Shown here one piece after another: positions 26,001-38,400 of a DNA stretch of 64,000 bases (the stretch's first letter is position 1; each line of letters opens with the position of its first letter). This DNA is from Styela clava (Eukaryota > Chordata > Ascidiacea > Stolidobranchia > Styelidae), in assembly GCF_964204865.1 (NCBI RefSeq), contig NC_135250.1:27457395-27521394 (forward strand), written 5' to 3'. Position numbers and translations under genes: made by a program. A model generated the notes under the pieces. The model was not told where the DNA came from. It saw only the letters and a list, made by a program, of their open reading frames with translations, and searched no databases.

Positions 26001-27335
26001 CGCACTTCTCAACATTCCTATATATCTTGAGAGTTCAATATACTTATAGCATAACTTTCAAAATGAGTAAACTCAAAATTGATTCTCCCGGGGCTTACAC
26101 TATACGACCTTCAATATTTCTACAAAAATCACGTACAGCATGCCTATTTTTGTAACAAGCCTTTGGTAAAATGGACAAAAATCATTGACAACAAGAGGTA
26201 AATGTTATGTATATATATTTTACCGTAGTTAAACGGCATAATTTCCTCGACATCTACTTTACATTCTGTGACGTTTAAATCCGTTATTTCTATAGTCCTG
26301 TCGTCGTCCTTGTAACAGGTCAAAGGCAAAAAATAATAGGAATGTCCAATGCTGAAAATTTGAGAAATTCAAAAAAATAATTTTAAATTTATGTACTGAC
26401 ATGATTATAATCTGTGTAAAAATTAACTTGCGTTCAATATAGGTTTATCCCCTTAAGCCGTAGGAATAAAATCCTCTATACACACATAGTTCTCACAAAA
26501 ATATAGAATTAAACCAAGTTGTGGAAGAAAAGAGTGGCCGTTCAATTGAAAAATGTTTATTTAAAATATATTCAATTTCTCTTATAGTCATATATACGTA
26601 TACATTTTAAAAAAGGAGATCTAAACTATGCTAAATAGATTTTTTGAATACCTTTTGAATATCTCCACTTGATATCTCAATAATTCAAAGTCATCGGAAA
26701 CATTTCCTGCTTTCCATCTCAAAGTTCTCTGCAAGTTACGATCGATGCATTTCAAATCGGGGTCTGAGATACAAATTGCATCACGCCATAGTTTTATGTA
26801 CAAGTTCAATTCAAATCTTATTTTACTTGTATTGTGTGACTCACAGAAACACAATTTTTTAATGGAGGTAATCCCTCGTTGAACTTTGAATTACTTTTTC
26901 TAACTTATCAGAGTATATTATATGATATAATAATATAGATAGTGGACTAAAGAGGGATGGATGATAGAGACATTCCCAATTTATGTCTGGAATTCTCTGA
27001 TTTTTATTCTCAAAAATAATAAAAAAGTTCTATTTGTCCGGAAGACTATTATGAGGTGAAGCTTAATTTCACATGATATTGCAATAAATTATAAATGAAA
27101 AAGAGCATCCATCGTCTTTTCAAAAATATAATACAAAGTGAAGAAAACTTTGAAATGGAGCTAATCAATCATTTTTGAAGATTTTTGAAAATTCAAAATC
27201 ACACACATACATACCTATATTCTGCATATCGTAATCGTTATCTGCATAAATAATCTCGGTTGCATAAATTCTACATGATAAAGACGCAAACAAACACAAG
27301 TATATAGCTAAGTTTATTGTAATAAGTTTAGTCAT
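17042..27335 (-). CDS. Class I cytokine receptor-like protein (gene A) with duplicated first domain
   Basis: Exons (minus): 27335-27215 signal peptide (MTKLITINLAIYLCLFASLS); first-domain copy 1, 26763-26652, 26351-26224, 25874-25782; copy 2, 25416-25311, 25006-24879, 24518-24426; second FN3-like domain 23889-23743, 23340-23314 (27-nt microexon), 23102-22968; TM exon 22473-22322; tail 18762-18626 and 17709-17042. Phases agree throughout, except that one small phase 0-to-2 exon after the TM exon is required and was not found. Each first domain starts PDLKCIDRNLQRTL(R/K)W, as in cytokine-receptor domains, but without the usual second Cys before the Trp. Domain two has LEPGTNYTVKSWYMA but no WSXWS. 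The TM helix is followed by LLKLPIPDNV, a box1-like proline motif. The 222-residue last exon carries several tyrosines, including NYSPQ (YxxQ, the STAT3-type docking consensus). Likely a JAK/STAT-type receptor; the ligand is unknown. Confidence 0.82.
17710..18625. other. Gene A tail intron with GC-rich open stretch
   Basis: Intron between the last two exons of gene A. The part from about 18060 to 18600 is much richer in G+C and CpG than the rest of the window and holds an uninterrupted minus-strand frame (18599-18324) containing FIEDEVALVYYAISLPASY. Composition suggests an inserted element or relict gene. The family was not recognised. Confidence 0.4.
19016..19034. repeat. Homopolymer G19 preceded by T8
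   Basis: Nineteen consecutive G residues directly after eight T. It can form a G-quadruplex, and its length is likely to be unstable or mis-assembled. It lies in a gene A intron. Confidence 0.9.
19083..19476 (-). pseudogene. Relict coding frame of unknown family, probably frameshifted
   Basis: Two overlapping minus-strand frames read as one protein if shifted near 19260-19280. The upstream part has MSSRRQRYVKNICDLGRI and NAEIKDVYG; the downstream part has HHDDETIPRISQNAIARVM. Composition is less AT-rich than the surrounding intron. No splice sites place it in gene A. It may be a relict of a processed gene or a mobile element; no family is recognised. Confidence 0.3.
24426..25416 (-). repeat. 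Tandem duplicated three-exon unit, copy 2 (gene A)
   Basis: Contains exons 25416-25311, 25006-24879 and 24518-24426, each the counterpart of an exon about 1.35 kb upstream in the gene. Middle and third exons have identical lengths in both copies (128 and 93 nt); first exons are 106 and 112 nt. Introns are also alignable, for example the sequences around 24640 and 25990, which shows a duplication recent enough to preserve non-coding similarity. Confidence 0.9.
25782..26763 (-). repeat. Tandem duplicated three-exon unit, copy 1 (gene A)
   Basis: Contains exons 26763-26652, 26351-26224 and 25874-25782. Encodes the membrane-distal copy of the first cytokine-receptor-like domain. Differences from copy 2 include RWKAGNVSDD against KWKAENVSDD and EEIMPFNY against EIFLPYNY. 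Confidence 0.9.
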
Positions 27336-28797
27336 TTTGAAACGTGCTGTTATATTGGAGTGAAAAAAAAATGATAAAAGTTTAATAGTGTAAACAAATA
27401 GTATTCATTTGTATCAAAATCAAAATTTTTGGTAGTGATACTGTCGCAAAAGTGGAAACAGTTTAACTGAAATAGGTTGCCAAAATGAATTATTATGTAC
27501 TCTAAGAAATTTGTCGAATATAAACAATGATGAACTTTTAAACAAATTATTCGCCTTTTAATTCGATATCTCACGTATACATGTATACGATGCAATGCTG
27601 TGTCTAAAAAGTAACAGTTGTATATACAAATTTATACTGTTAGCAATATTGACATAATAATTGGTTTTGATTTTTCTCCTTTACATATTTCTGATAAAAA
27701 TTGTGATTAATTGGATCTGCAATGCGTTAATTTGTTTTCTGCCACTGTTCTTCGTCCACCAGGAAAACGTGAATTTCATTCATTACAAAGACATTACAAA
27801 TTAAATCATTACGTAACTAAACTGTGATCAACACAAAATGACAAATCTTCTGATGCCACTCAAACGATCTATCGAATTCATATCAGTTCGCCGAATTTAT
27901 GCCTCGTGCTTTGATAAATACTTTTGTATAGCAACATAAGAGTTAGAACTACAATGATTATATAACATTATTACGCCACTCTACCTGTCTAGTTCTAACT
28001 GCCACAACAAAACATTCTTGTGAATTGCAATACATCGGTTCTTAGAGACCTCGTTATATAGAAATGTTTGTTTTGTCCTCTAATTCTAAGTACCTCATGT
28101 TATCTACAGTAAACAAATACTGCCAAACAAATGCGTTGATTTAAGATGAGTTTTCGGTATGTAATTTTATAAGCAAATGGATTAAAAAAGCCTAAATTAG
28201 GTTTCACATTAAGATCTGTCCGAAAACGATTCTTCATAATAAGATTGAAATGAATATAAATTACAGTGAAATTGAAAGAGATACATTTTATTGAAAGTGA
28301 GTTAACTAGTACACTTTAGGATGATGAGCGATTCACGATCATATGAGTAATTATACCAAAGATAGCGATTTTATCAGGCTTTGACGAATTGCCTACAACA
28401 GGCTATACTCAGATATTCTCTTTTCAAAAAAATAGGATTGTAAATTACTACAACAGGAAAAACATCTTGGCACTTTTAAAATGACTTCGAATACTGAACT
28501 CAAACATTAATTCACATAAAAAATTTTGAAATGTGTTACTAAAATCCAAAATCAGTATTTATAACTTTTAGTATGACTATTAAACTTGTTTAAAATCAGA
28601 TTATATTATGACATATATTGAAACATTATATTATCGTTCAGTGGTGACGAATTTATATCAGCATGCTATACCATTTAAAATATGAATACTCGACATCAGA
28701 GATTGGAAAGAAAAGAATTTGAGCAAAATTTTAAAGATAACAAGAGACCGCTAAAATTTATAAAATGATATGAAACCAAAGAAAAATATTTAACTAT
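27336..28797. other. 5' flank of gene A
   Basis: AT-rich, no coding sequence recognised. Includes the presumed promoter of minus-strand gene A next to 27335; no individual promoter element can be supported. Confidence 0.35.
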
Positions 28798-28908
28798 GGG
28801 ACCTCCTGAAATATGCGCACCAAATGGCGCACAACCTGAACTCAGGTTGTGTACCAGGTTAGGGTTCAGGCTATGCGACATCTTGGTGCGCATACTTCAG
28901 GAGTACCC
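28798..28908. mobile_element. Solitary copy of the palindromic ~112-bp MITE
   Basis: 111 bp with near-perfect 24-bp inverted ends (left GGGACCTCCTGAAATATGCG, right the complement of GGGTACTCCTGAAGTATGCG). Same family as the dimer at 8924-9147, with matching interior GTACCAGGTTAGGGTTCAGG. Confidence 0.8.
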
Positions 28909-31900
28909 AACTATCGAAATTTTGAATGAAATATCCTTTTAATGAGATTTATCTATCTGTGAAACATGCTTTTAGCCATCATTCGTTTAACACAGAACGA
29001 AGCACAACTATCCAGATAGTGAGCAATTTGGTACCTCGGTTAGAGTGGCGTGTGTAAAAGTTTTTAAAGAAAGTTCACCGTTGTTTCTGCAATATCTTCA
29101 ATTTAATTTTCTAACTACTAAAGCCAACATATTGGGAACTAGCATGTGACATTTGACTTATTTTAAGTTAATATTCTCCTAAATTTTCTATTTATTTTTT
29201 AATTTTTTAGGAGAGATATACAGCGTTTTACTTCATGTTGTGTCTTTAAATTTGAATGAAATAAAGTCGAAGATGAAGCGGTCGCAAGGTGTCGCTTTGC
29301 AGTCGCGTAATCCTTATCAATCTTGAAAACGTTTCGAATATGGCGTACCCATGGAATGCAAATGTATAAATATTCGCACATACGAAATGGTTGTCATAAA
29401 TACAGACTAGAGATAAGATTAGGAATATCATTCAATTTTTTAATGCCAATGAAATTTTAGGTAAAAGTCATTAATGGACATGATATGGTCATATGGATCG
29501 TCTTCCTACGTTTTGTTTTGTTATTTTATTTATTTTTTTTTTGTTGAACGAATTTTTGATTGCAAAATAACCCTTCTTTACAAAAAGAGGGATAATCAAT
29601 TAAAAAGTCAGTGCTCGAAGGTAAAAGCACTCGCATGAACCTATTTTATTTATTTTATTTTTTTTTTCAAATTTCCGTGTGAATCCCACAAGATCCGATA
29701 TTTTACCTAAAATTTTATTGTTTTATTTTAACTCTTTAAAACGGCAAACGTGACTTCAAAATATCAAAATAGAATCATGTTATTTTTTTGAATAGAACTT
29801 GCGAACTACGGTTTCCCTTATTTTATGAAACCATGCCGTTTGCTGCTTATCATGACATTCCATAAACGCTACTCGCGGCCCCATGCGTTCATTGAAGTCA
29901 GTTACCACCAATCAGACACGTGACCCAAAAGTTTCATGACGTGATTGGTCAACGCAATACGTTCAGCCCAGGTGATGTTAGTGACAAAGATCAAAAGAAT
30001 GTATGATTGCAGTAAAAAGCAGTAGGTTGATCTCTGTTCATTCATCCAAGATGACTTGAGTTGCTTGTTTTCAGGTATCGTGCGTATTTCTAAGATTGGT
30101 GCTTTTTTCCAGCTTGCGTCTTATAAAGTAACGTTGTGCCTATTTCTCAGAAAAGTGTTTATTTTTTAGTTGCGTGCTTAATTGGTCCTAGAAACGTTTT
30201 TATTCTGTCACCCATGGCAACCTACGTCTTGGCTATTTTTTCCGATTTTGCGAAATATATACTCAGGCTCATTTCCTGTAATCGCAAAGCCTACCGGTAC
30301 TATGGCTACTCACGGGACTTCAATGTCCATATATTGCTATCTTGTTTATATAAAAATAACTTCTTTGGCTAGATATAATTTAAATAGATGGCCTCCAGAC
30401 CACAACCCGCTCGCGATGTTAATTCAACACTCCCCAATTTTTTTTTTTAATAGAAATAGAAAGAATATAGTTGAAAAAATATGATAATTTGTTGTTATTG
30501 TTGAAGTAAGATATTTCGCCAACAAAATATAGCGGCGTTCTCATAAATAAAATTTGTTCAAATACATTTTCCTAATTTTAAAACAAGGTTCAAATCATTT
30601 TTCTGCGGCATTTATTTCCAATTTCTTTGATTCACTTTTTCGTTAAACAGCCATTAATAGTTGCCCATCACGATTTTTGAAATAAAACAGAATAAACAGC
30701 ATGCCTATTGTATTACATAATGTGGGTTCAATCGGATTAGATTCTAATTCTCATGGTAAAATCCCCCCACCCCTCGCGATCAGAAACAGGCACCACGACG
30801 TCACATTTTATCATGAAATCTTACCATAGCTTGCAGCTGCTTAATTTGCCGCAGTTATCAAATTTACAACCGAGCATACTTCATTTTACTCACAATTTTG
30901 TATGTTACCCATTTGTTCAAAATTCATTAATTGCTCATAACGTCTTAACTTATTTTACGGACATGCAATATGACGTTGCAGTTTCATTATTTGGGTTGTT
31001 AAATTTATAAAGTGTTACACAATATTTTGACGTCACTGGATTTAAAATTTTTACGTTCTCCCATATCCACGAAATCCTGCGAAGCCAGCGTTTTTAACCT
31101 TTAAGGTAAGCAGGCATAACATGAACGCATTGAATACCGCTAAGCTATTCGGTAACCCAAGCGCTAATTCATCCCTTTTTTTGTCTTTAGGACATGAAAA
31201 TATCGATTGGAAATCCTTTCAAAATGGCCTTTCTCACGTTAAATTTTATAATATTTATGAAAAAATGGTCATATTTTGTTTAGAAATGTTTTAGTTTATT
31301 TTGACGTGATGAAGTAAAATTTAAAAAATGATAACATGATATTAATAATAACAAATAGAAAGGCATAAGCAGTAAGAAACGATACAAGAAGCCATTGAAT
31401 AAAACGTTTCAGCTGAACAGTTGCTGAAATTGAATGGCTATATACAATTTACATAAAACCATTATCCCTTTAGTATGTTTGTGCTTTGCAGTAACTTTCA
31501 AAACCTCGAGTATAAAATACAAAGGAACTTTTCCACAGCCGAAATAGTCAAAACTATATGAAGAAATATAAAAGATTATTGCATTAAATTTCTTCAATAT
31601 CGATTCCGAGTAGCGAATATTGGAAAATATTAGATGATGTCGCAAGATGGCGCTCTCAAGACCATTACGATCAATTTGATGTGATAGCAGACTGTGATTT
31701 ATTTTTGTGCTTGATTCACTCTATTGGCACCATTCAAAAATTTAATTCACGAAATCAGTTCCTTCTAATTGACTGTTGCATTACGTTTGAAATTATTTTG
31801 TTGAAGTCTACGTAGGTTTTCAATGTTGACATGAGGTAAACATTTATTACCAAATATTGAATATCCCAAGAAATAATTAAAATTTGGTTCGTTCTCAGTC

Positions 31901-32409
31901 ATTCGACATTAATAAGAAATATTTGTAAACAAAATTTATAATTGCTTTAACGATAATTGGTTCAACAAAGTATTTCTCAACAACATCCATGAGATGCTCA
32001 CATATTATTATATAGCTGAGTTACTGAATTGATAAACTTTTCAAAACACAACCGTCATATAAAGTTTTTACAAAATCGACTCATTTAAAAAAAATATTAA
32101 ATCAAAATTTATTTGAATAAGGAATTCTTTTTATGTATATATCACGAATGCTATTCACATTATATTGTTGTCAGCGAAACCACCTTTAATAACATATTTT
32201 TTCAATTTTTTATACAGGAATATGTCCCTGAGATGCAAACGCATTGATAAAATAAAAAAGAGAGCTGAACCAAATAAATTTGAAAAATGAACAATAAAAA
32301 ATGAAAGAATTTTTGGTTATAATAAACTGTACTTTTTAACAAAAAGAAGAGATTTGCTGGAATATTTTTCTGTTTTCAACTGAACCAAATAATAATTGCT
32401 CACGAGAAG
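28909..32409. other. Gene-free interval between receptor genes A and B
   Basis: No gene recognised. At 29908-29948 there is a CCAAT box, a CACGTG E-box and an inverted ATTGG box in a locally GC-richer patch (about 29860-30000), the one promoter-like cluster here, but no downstream coding exon follows. A minus-strand AATAAA (complement at 32108-32113) about 300 bases past gene B is a plausible polyadenylation signal. Confidence 0.4.
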
Positions 32410-35400
32410 TTATGAGACTATTACGCAATTACGTTTACGTTGTGTTGTTTGCGGTGTTATTGCATCATAAAGTTCACTATTTGTGTTAGTAGTTTTAGCA
32501 TGAGTACTTGATAAAGTTTCTTTTCGAGAAACATCCTTTATTGTGAAATTAATAATTTGCCTGTCTTTCACAATAGATGACGTATGATTTTTCATGACGT
32601 AAGAGGGCGGTGAAATCACAGGTTCTTGACACTTCTCAAATGTATTCGCATGTGTGGTTTCGGTTCTACTTGATGAATTTGAATATGTTGTGCCATTCAA
32701 AGGGTTAGAACCTGAAATTAAAACAAATTAAGCACTGTAAATACATTTTCGATGTATAGATTTGAAAATAAGTATATTTTGGGTTAATTTTTCAAACATG
32801 ATAAATTTATGGGTGAAATAAATAAATGAATATGGATTCAACAAAAGTTAATGAATAATATACCTGTTGAACTATTTCTTTCTTTCATCGGGTCGATATC
32901 TTGTTCTGGCTGATTGGTTAAATGTCGCCTTTGTAGTACATCCCAGTTTGTGCTTAATAAAACAAAATATATTAAAATATTTATCAATTATATGCTTTCT
33001 CAAAAACTAAAATATATGTATAAATTATAACACGCCTCTCACCTGTTTAATAAATCCGAGTCTCTGGTTGGGTTAGCTTCTAAATCTTTAAAAAATTTGC
33101 TCTGCAATAATAAATTATTTTTCATAATGAGGCCACTTGCTTCTGTGAATACCCCAAAAAAATTCAATGATATTTCTCACAGATTAAAATATTCATGCAT
33201 CGTATGTTTACAGATTTTTAGTTTATTGCGTATAGTTTTGGAATTATTTTCGGTGAATCATAAGACAAAACCATATTTTATATTTCTGTTTTAAATAAAT
33301 AATTTGTATATATATATGTTGAATAATTATTATTTGTGGTTATCAGCATACGCTTCGAAAATAATGATTTGGCGTTAAAACAGGATCAAAGTGGGTTCTG
33401 GTCGATTTAATGGATGCGAAAGCAGTTTCTATTTGCCGACAGCTATGTTTTTTCAATGGGCTGAATGGATAAATTGAATTACAGATAAAATGAAATATTT
33501 GTGTGCACATTTGCTACTACAAAAATAATATCTTTGCAATAACAATATCTAAAACTTATAGGTATAGTTAGACTAGAGATTTTGATTTTATTTTCAAAAC
33601 CTGTAAAACCATGATCATAGTGTAATTATTTCATTCAAATAATAATTCAAAACTCAATGACCTTATTTACACATTCAAATATTGAATATTACATATTGAA
33701 CTTTACTTGGTAATATAATCTAAGACAAATCGTGGTTTTCATTGTTTAAAGGTATAAACATGACGTTATCACACGGCCGTATAAAAAATAAAATGAAATA
33801 AATATCATGGATACTTTAGTAGGTTATCATGTAATATAAATTAGCAAACAACTTTACCAGTATTTCTGGAAACTGATCTGGATACTGTCGACTAATCTTT
33901 TTCCATGCTTTTATTAAATATCTTGCAACGAAGAGAAATATAGCAAGGAAGACAAAAAATCCAATCAATGATACACACAATAATATTTTTGCTACGTCCG
34001 GAAAAGGATCTGTTAAATGTAGTAAATAATGATAATAGAAAGAAAACCAGAGATCAGTGCTCGGATATATTGGTTTGCGCATTGCTACCAGTATCAAAAA
34101 ACCCTAAAAAAGCATTCGTTTAAAAAAAATAATAATGATTACGAAGATGTGTGTCCCAGACGATCGATAGTGCTGAGTAAACTGTTACTATAAATGTTTC
34201 ACATATCACAACTTTGGGTAAATTAAGATGCTCCGTTGGACACGAAGAAAAAGTATGAAAAAGAATTATGAAAGAAAAACAAATTATATCTTTTAGCACA
34301 GTGGTTCTCAATCTGTGGGGCTGGCCCCACAAATGGGTCGTAGACATTTTTTGAGGGGGCGTGATGCTGATTAAAAAAGTATTTGTTAGATTTGATCTTA
34401 CCCGCCTGATTTTATATATTAACATTTTAAAACTTTTCGTTTATTTCATTATTAAATTTCCATCCACGCATTTTCAACGTGCTTTTGAATAAAACATACT
34501 TTCGCCTTACTACCTGATATTTGTAGCTTATTGTTAGCTAGTTATTTTTAAAGTGTGGCGCGAGACTTGACAATGTCTAAAAAAGAGTCGCGGCTCAAAA
34601 ACTTCTAATGAGCTTTGGCCATTGTCAAGTACTGAAAAATAGTTGTAAAAACAAGAGTCACGTGGGCTAAATCAAAATATCATCAGCAAAACTTTTACAG
34701 TTCCGGAAGTCTAAATACAAGATCGCTTGATTGTGAAGGAAAAGATTTAAGCTGTTCAAATTGTAATGTTGACGATGTCATAACATAAAATTTTAAACTT
34801 CAACGATTCTCATTAAGCTCACGAAAATATTTGATATAAATAAACGTGAAAGTTTTTGAAGCGAAAAAAAACTTTGACCACCTAAAAAGTTTAAACAGTT
34901 GGTCCAGTAAATGAACAGAAAAGCTTTTAATGTACAACAGCAACATGAATACTGAAAAAAAAAAAAACTAATAACGAACCAATCCATAAGTCAATTTTGT
35001 GTCCAAAATCGAGCATTATCAAATAAAACCACAATCATGGCGACAAAAACAAATTAGCATACCCATCAATAGATGCACTACGTATCCAGTTGAACAAAAT
35101 TAACAAAATGTTGCTTTACTATGTATGGTCAAAAAATGTGTTTTTCAAACTCCCGAGCAATGTTATTTCAGTTCGGAATGTTGTTATGTTTATTATGATT
35201 TTGCATTTTGTTATCTGATAAATGTCCTCATTACCACATACCTATTTTTGTATTGACTTGTTTTATGGACTTTTTGCTTTTAATTTTGTCCTTTCCATTT
35301 CCAAATGTTTCAAACCAAGCCTCAACTGTATATTGTGTACCGGATTTCAGCAGTTGAAAAGTTGAGACTGAATCACATTTTTCTGCAATAATATTGTGAT

Positions 35401-38400
35401 TGTTAATATTAAAAATACAAGCCGGTAGCCGACGAGGACCTCCGCTGTAGTTTAGGTTCGCACTCAGGCAATAGGTTACCATCCATACTTGTGGATTTTT
35501 AAGACATAGAGGCAGCTTGAGTTAGCGATCTGGTTACCAAAAACTTACAGTTCATTTAAGCGCTGTACGCTTCGTAGACATTATTGCGTACTGGTATATT
35601 GTTTCAAATAATTAAAATGATGTTCACTGAAATCCCCAAGGCTTCTCCAGGTAATTGGGGCAGGAATGCAAAAGACGACTTGGTAGACTTGGTATTTTCT
35701 TCTGCGAGAGGTAACGTCATGAAAAAGGAATTTCAATTTTCGAATTGGTTGACGAGAAAACCGCGTTAAATAGTGAACAACTTGAAAATTTTATAACAAT
35801 CGGCGCCGCAGTTGCCATGGAAACGAAACTTCAATCCGAACTTTCTATAAAACGCACATTACTAGGGTGACATGATAACCGACGTGGGAAATTTCCACCA
35901 GATCGGTATCGTTAGGACGTTGAAGCTTGGACAGACAGAACCATCGCGAATAATGGTTTCATATAGCGAAAATATGTTATTTATTTGTTAAATATATCAA
36001 AGGATTAGAATAATAAAGTTTAATTATGAACCACGCAGTTCAAAGTAGTTTCAAATAAAGTAAAATAGTTTGTCAAATATGTCTCAGATAACCCAAGGCA
36101 AATAAGACATCGCAGTTATGTGGAAGGTACATTGAAGCACCCGGTTACTGAACCAAGCAAGAACTGCGACTGCGTAAACAACCCTGTGGCTCATGGTATT
36201 AGTCAATCAATTTCAAACAATTGTATATTTCTGTTATCTATGGAATTCTGCGAACTTATGGTAATAGGCCATAGCAAGCAGGTACACTAAACATTTGAAC
36301 TTTTGTGACAAAGTAATATAACGTAAAAAAATGAAATATAAAATTTGTTCTCACTGTATCTGCAACCGATTTTCGACGTGTTTTCTGAAACTAAATATAT
36401 CATAATTTTAATTATCAGCGAACTCTTTATTAATAAAAAATATTGTTCAATTATGTGTTATGTCCAAGTAATTTTATTACTAAAGCAGATAAAATTAATT
36501 CAAAATCCCAAGTATAAAATCAAAAATACGAATACCCTTAAATTGGGAAAAATAAATTTAGTCCTTTACCCATTAGTGATAAAAGGTCACAAATAAAACA
36601 AAAACAAAATGACGAAATTGCTTTAATTTAAAGCTTTCTTCATACCTTCACCCTCATAAAGACAGAAGGAATATTGAATTCCAATCTCGTAACCGGAAAC
36701 ATTTTGCGCGTGCACGAATTCTGTTGGCAATTCAGAATGGACTTGAATAGAATCCTTTGTTGAGGATGCATTGATGCTTGGAGATGAAAGACTCACTAAA
36801 CAAAATTGTATTTCAATCATCATTAATTGAACATCTCAAACACGAATTCATTACTACCATTATATCAACTTAATATAAAACGTGAACTATTTTCTAAGTG
36901 AGCGGACTGATTTTGTTTACAAAAAATCGAACGATTTTTATTTACGAAGAATACAATTTATTACTTTTTAAAATGTTTTCTAATTCATCATCCTTACTCA
37001 TAATTTAATGCCAAAAAAATAGAATTCATTTCTCCCATATAGATATCTAATTATATAATAAATATTTTTTAAAGTTGAACGCGTGTTAAAACCTATAATA
37101 TCAAACATTACTTTGTGATTTGATAGATTTGCAGATAATATGTCTTTTCTTTGATTTTACTGTCGTTTTGTCACTCGTATTTGAAAACACAGCTTCGACG
37201 TAGAATATATCTTTTAAAAGAAAGAGATAAATCATGTATTTGGGGAAAAAATAAAAAGCTTTTTTTTATTTCTGTCGCAACTTTGAACAATGAACATGAT
37301 TTTGTTAAAAAAAAATTCTGTATTTTTTATTAATTGTTTTCCAATACATTTTTCTACTCTAAGCTCGTGTAATGCAATAATGAAGATTCAATAATGGCGA
37401 CTGAAAATTGATATGAAAATTTATTTAGTTAACTTCTAGACAAAAAGGAGCTAAATTATAAAATAGGACCAGAAAACACAATTTCAGTTATGCTTTGTCA
37501 AAGTTTCATTGCTTTATTTCCTATATGGAAAATTAAAACAAACTGTCAATTATACTTTCTTAACTACTTACAAACACCCCAAGCATCCAACTGCTCGATT
37601 GAAGTTTTGCACATTGGTGAAGCCGTATTTATGACTTCTATGGTGCGGTTAGTGTCTTGATAACATTTTAGGCGCTCCTTTGGATCGCAAGATGCCATGG
37701 CACTGTTAAGGTTAATCGATGTTACGTCAATTAATTTTTGTAACTATAATAACGTATTTAATACGGTTAATCAGTAGAAAGATTGTGATTTTTGTTGGGC
37801 TTTTTATTTTATCATTTCCTGAATAATCGGGTCTATTTTCCTTATTATGGTATGGAAATGAACTCTGGTTTTAGGCGTTAGTTATTTTTATATTCTGTAA
37901 CTCATTTACTACTTACATGAAGAGTATTTAGATAATTACACAATTGAGTTTCGAAATATGAAGATCAGGATCACGTAATGCCTGATGATATGTTGAAGAT
38001 CCCCTCCACAAAACAATATTTAGAATACCGTGTCAGTCTTCAGAAACAGACTTAATGCAAACATAGAAACTCTGTTATATCTGACCACATTCACTGACAA
38101 GCGTTGCGCCTTGCTCTCGTAAGCGTTATTTGAAACGACATCAAACTAAGTATTAAACAAACACAGAGGTGTTTATTTGTCAAACATGAAACTAATAAAA
38201 GTATGTTCTATATGCTTCTCAAGCTAGCCATGGTATAATTTTATTCAATATTATTCTTTTTGAGTTATTAATAATATACATATAATAATAATAAAGATCC
38301 ATAGCATTTGTCAAAGAACATAACATGTAAATAAGTGGACTAAGTAAGCTAAATTATTTATTATAAGTATTACCAGTATGAAGTTTCGTAATGCTCCAGT

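Noticed and set aside
30136..31010. Overlapping plus-strand open frames as a gene downstream of the promoter-like cluster
   Set aside because: No domain, no signal peptide or splice support, and amino-acid composition typical of chance frames in AT-rich DNA.
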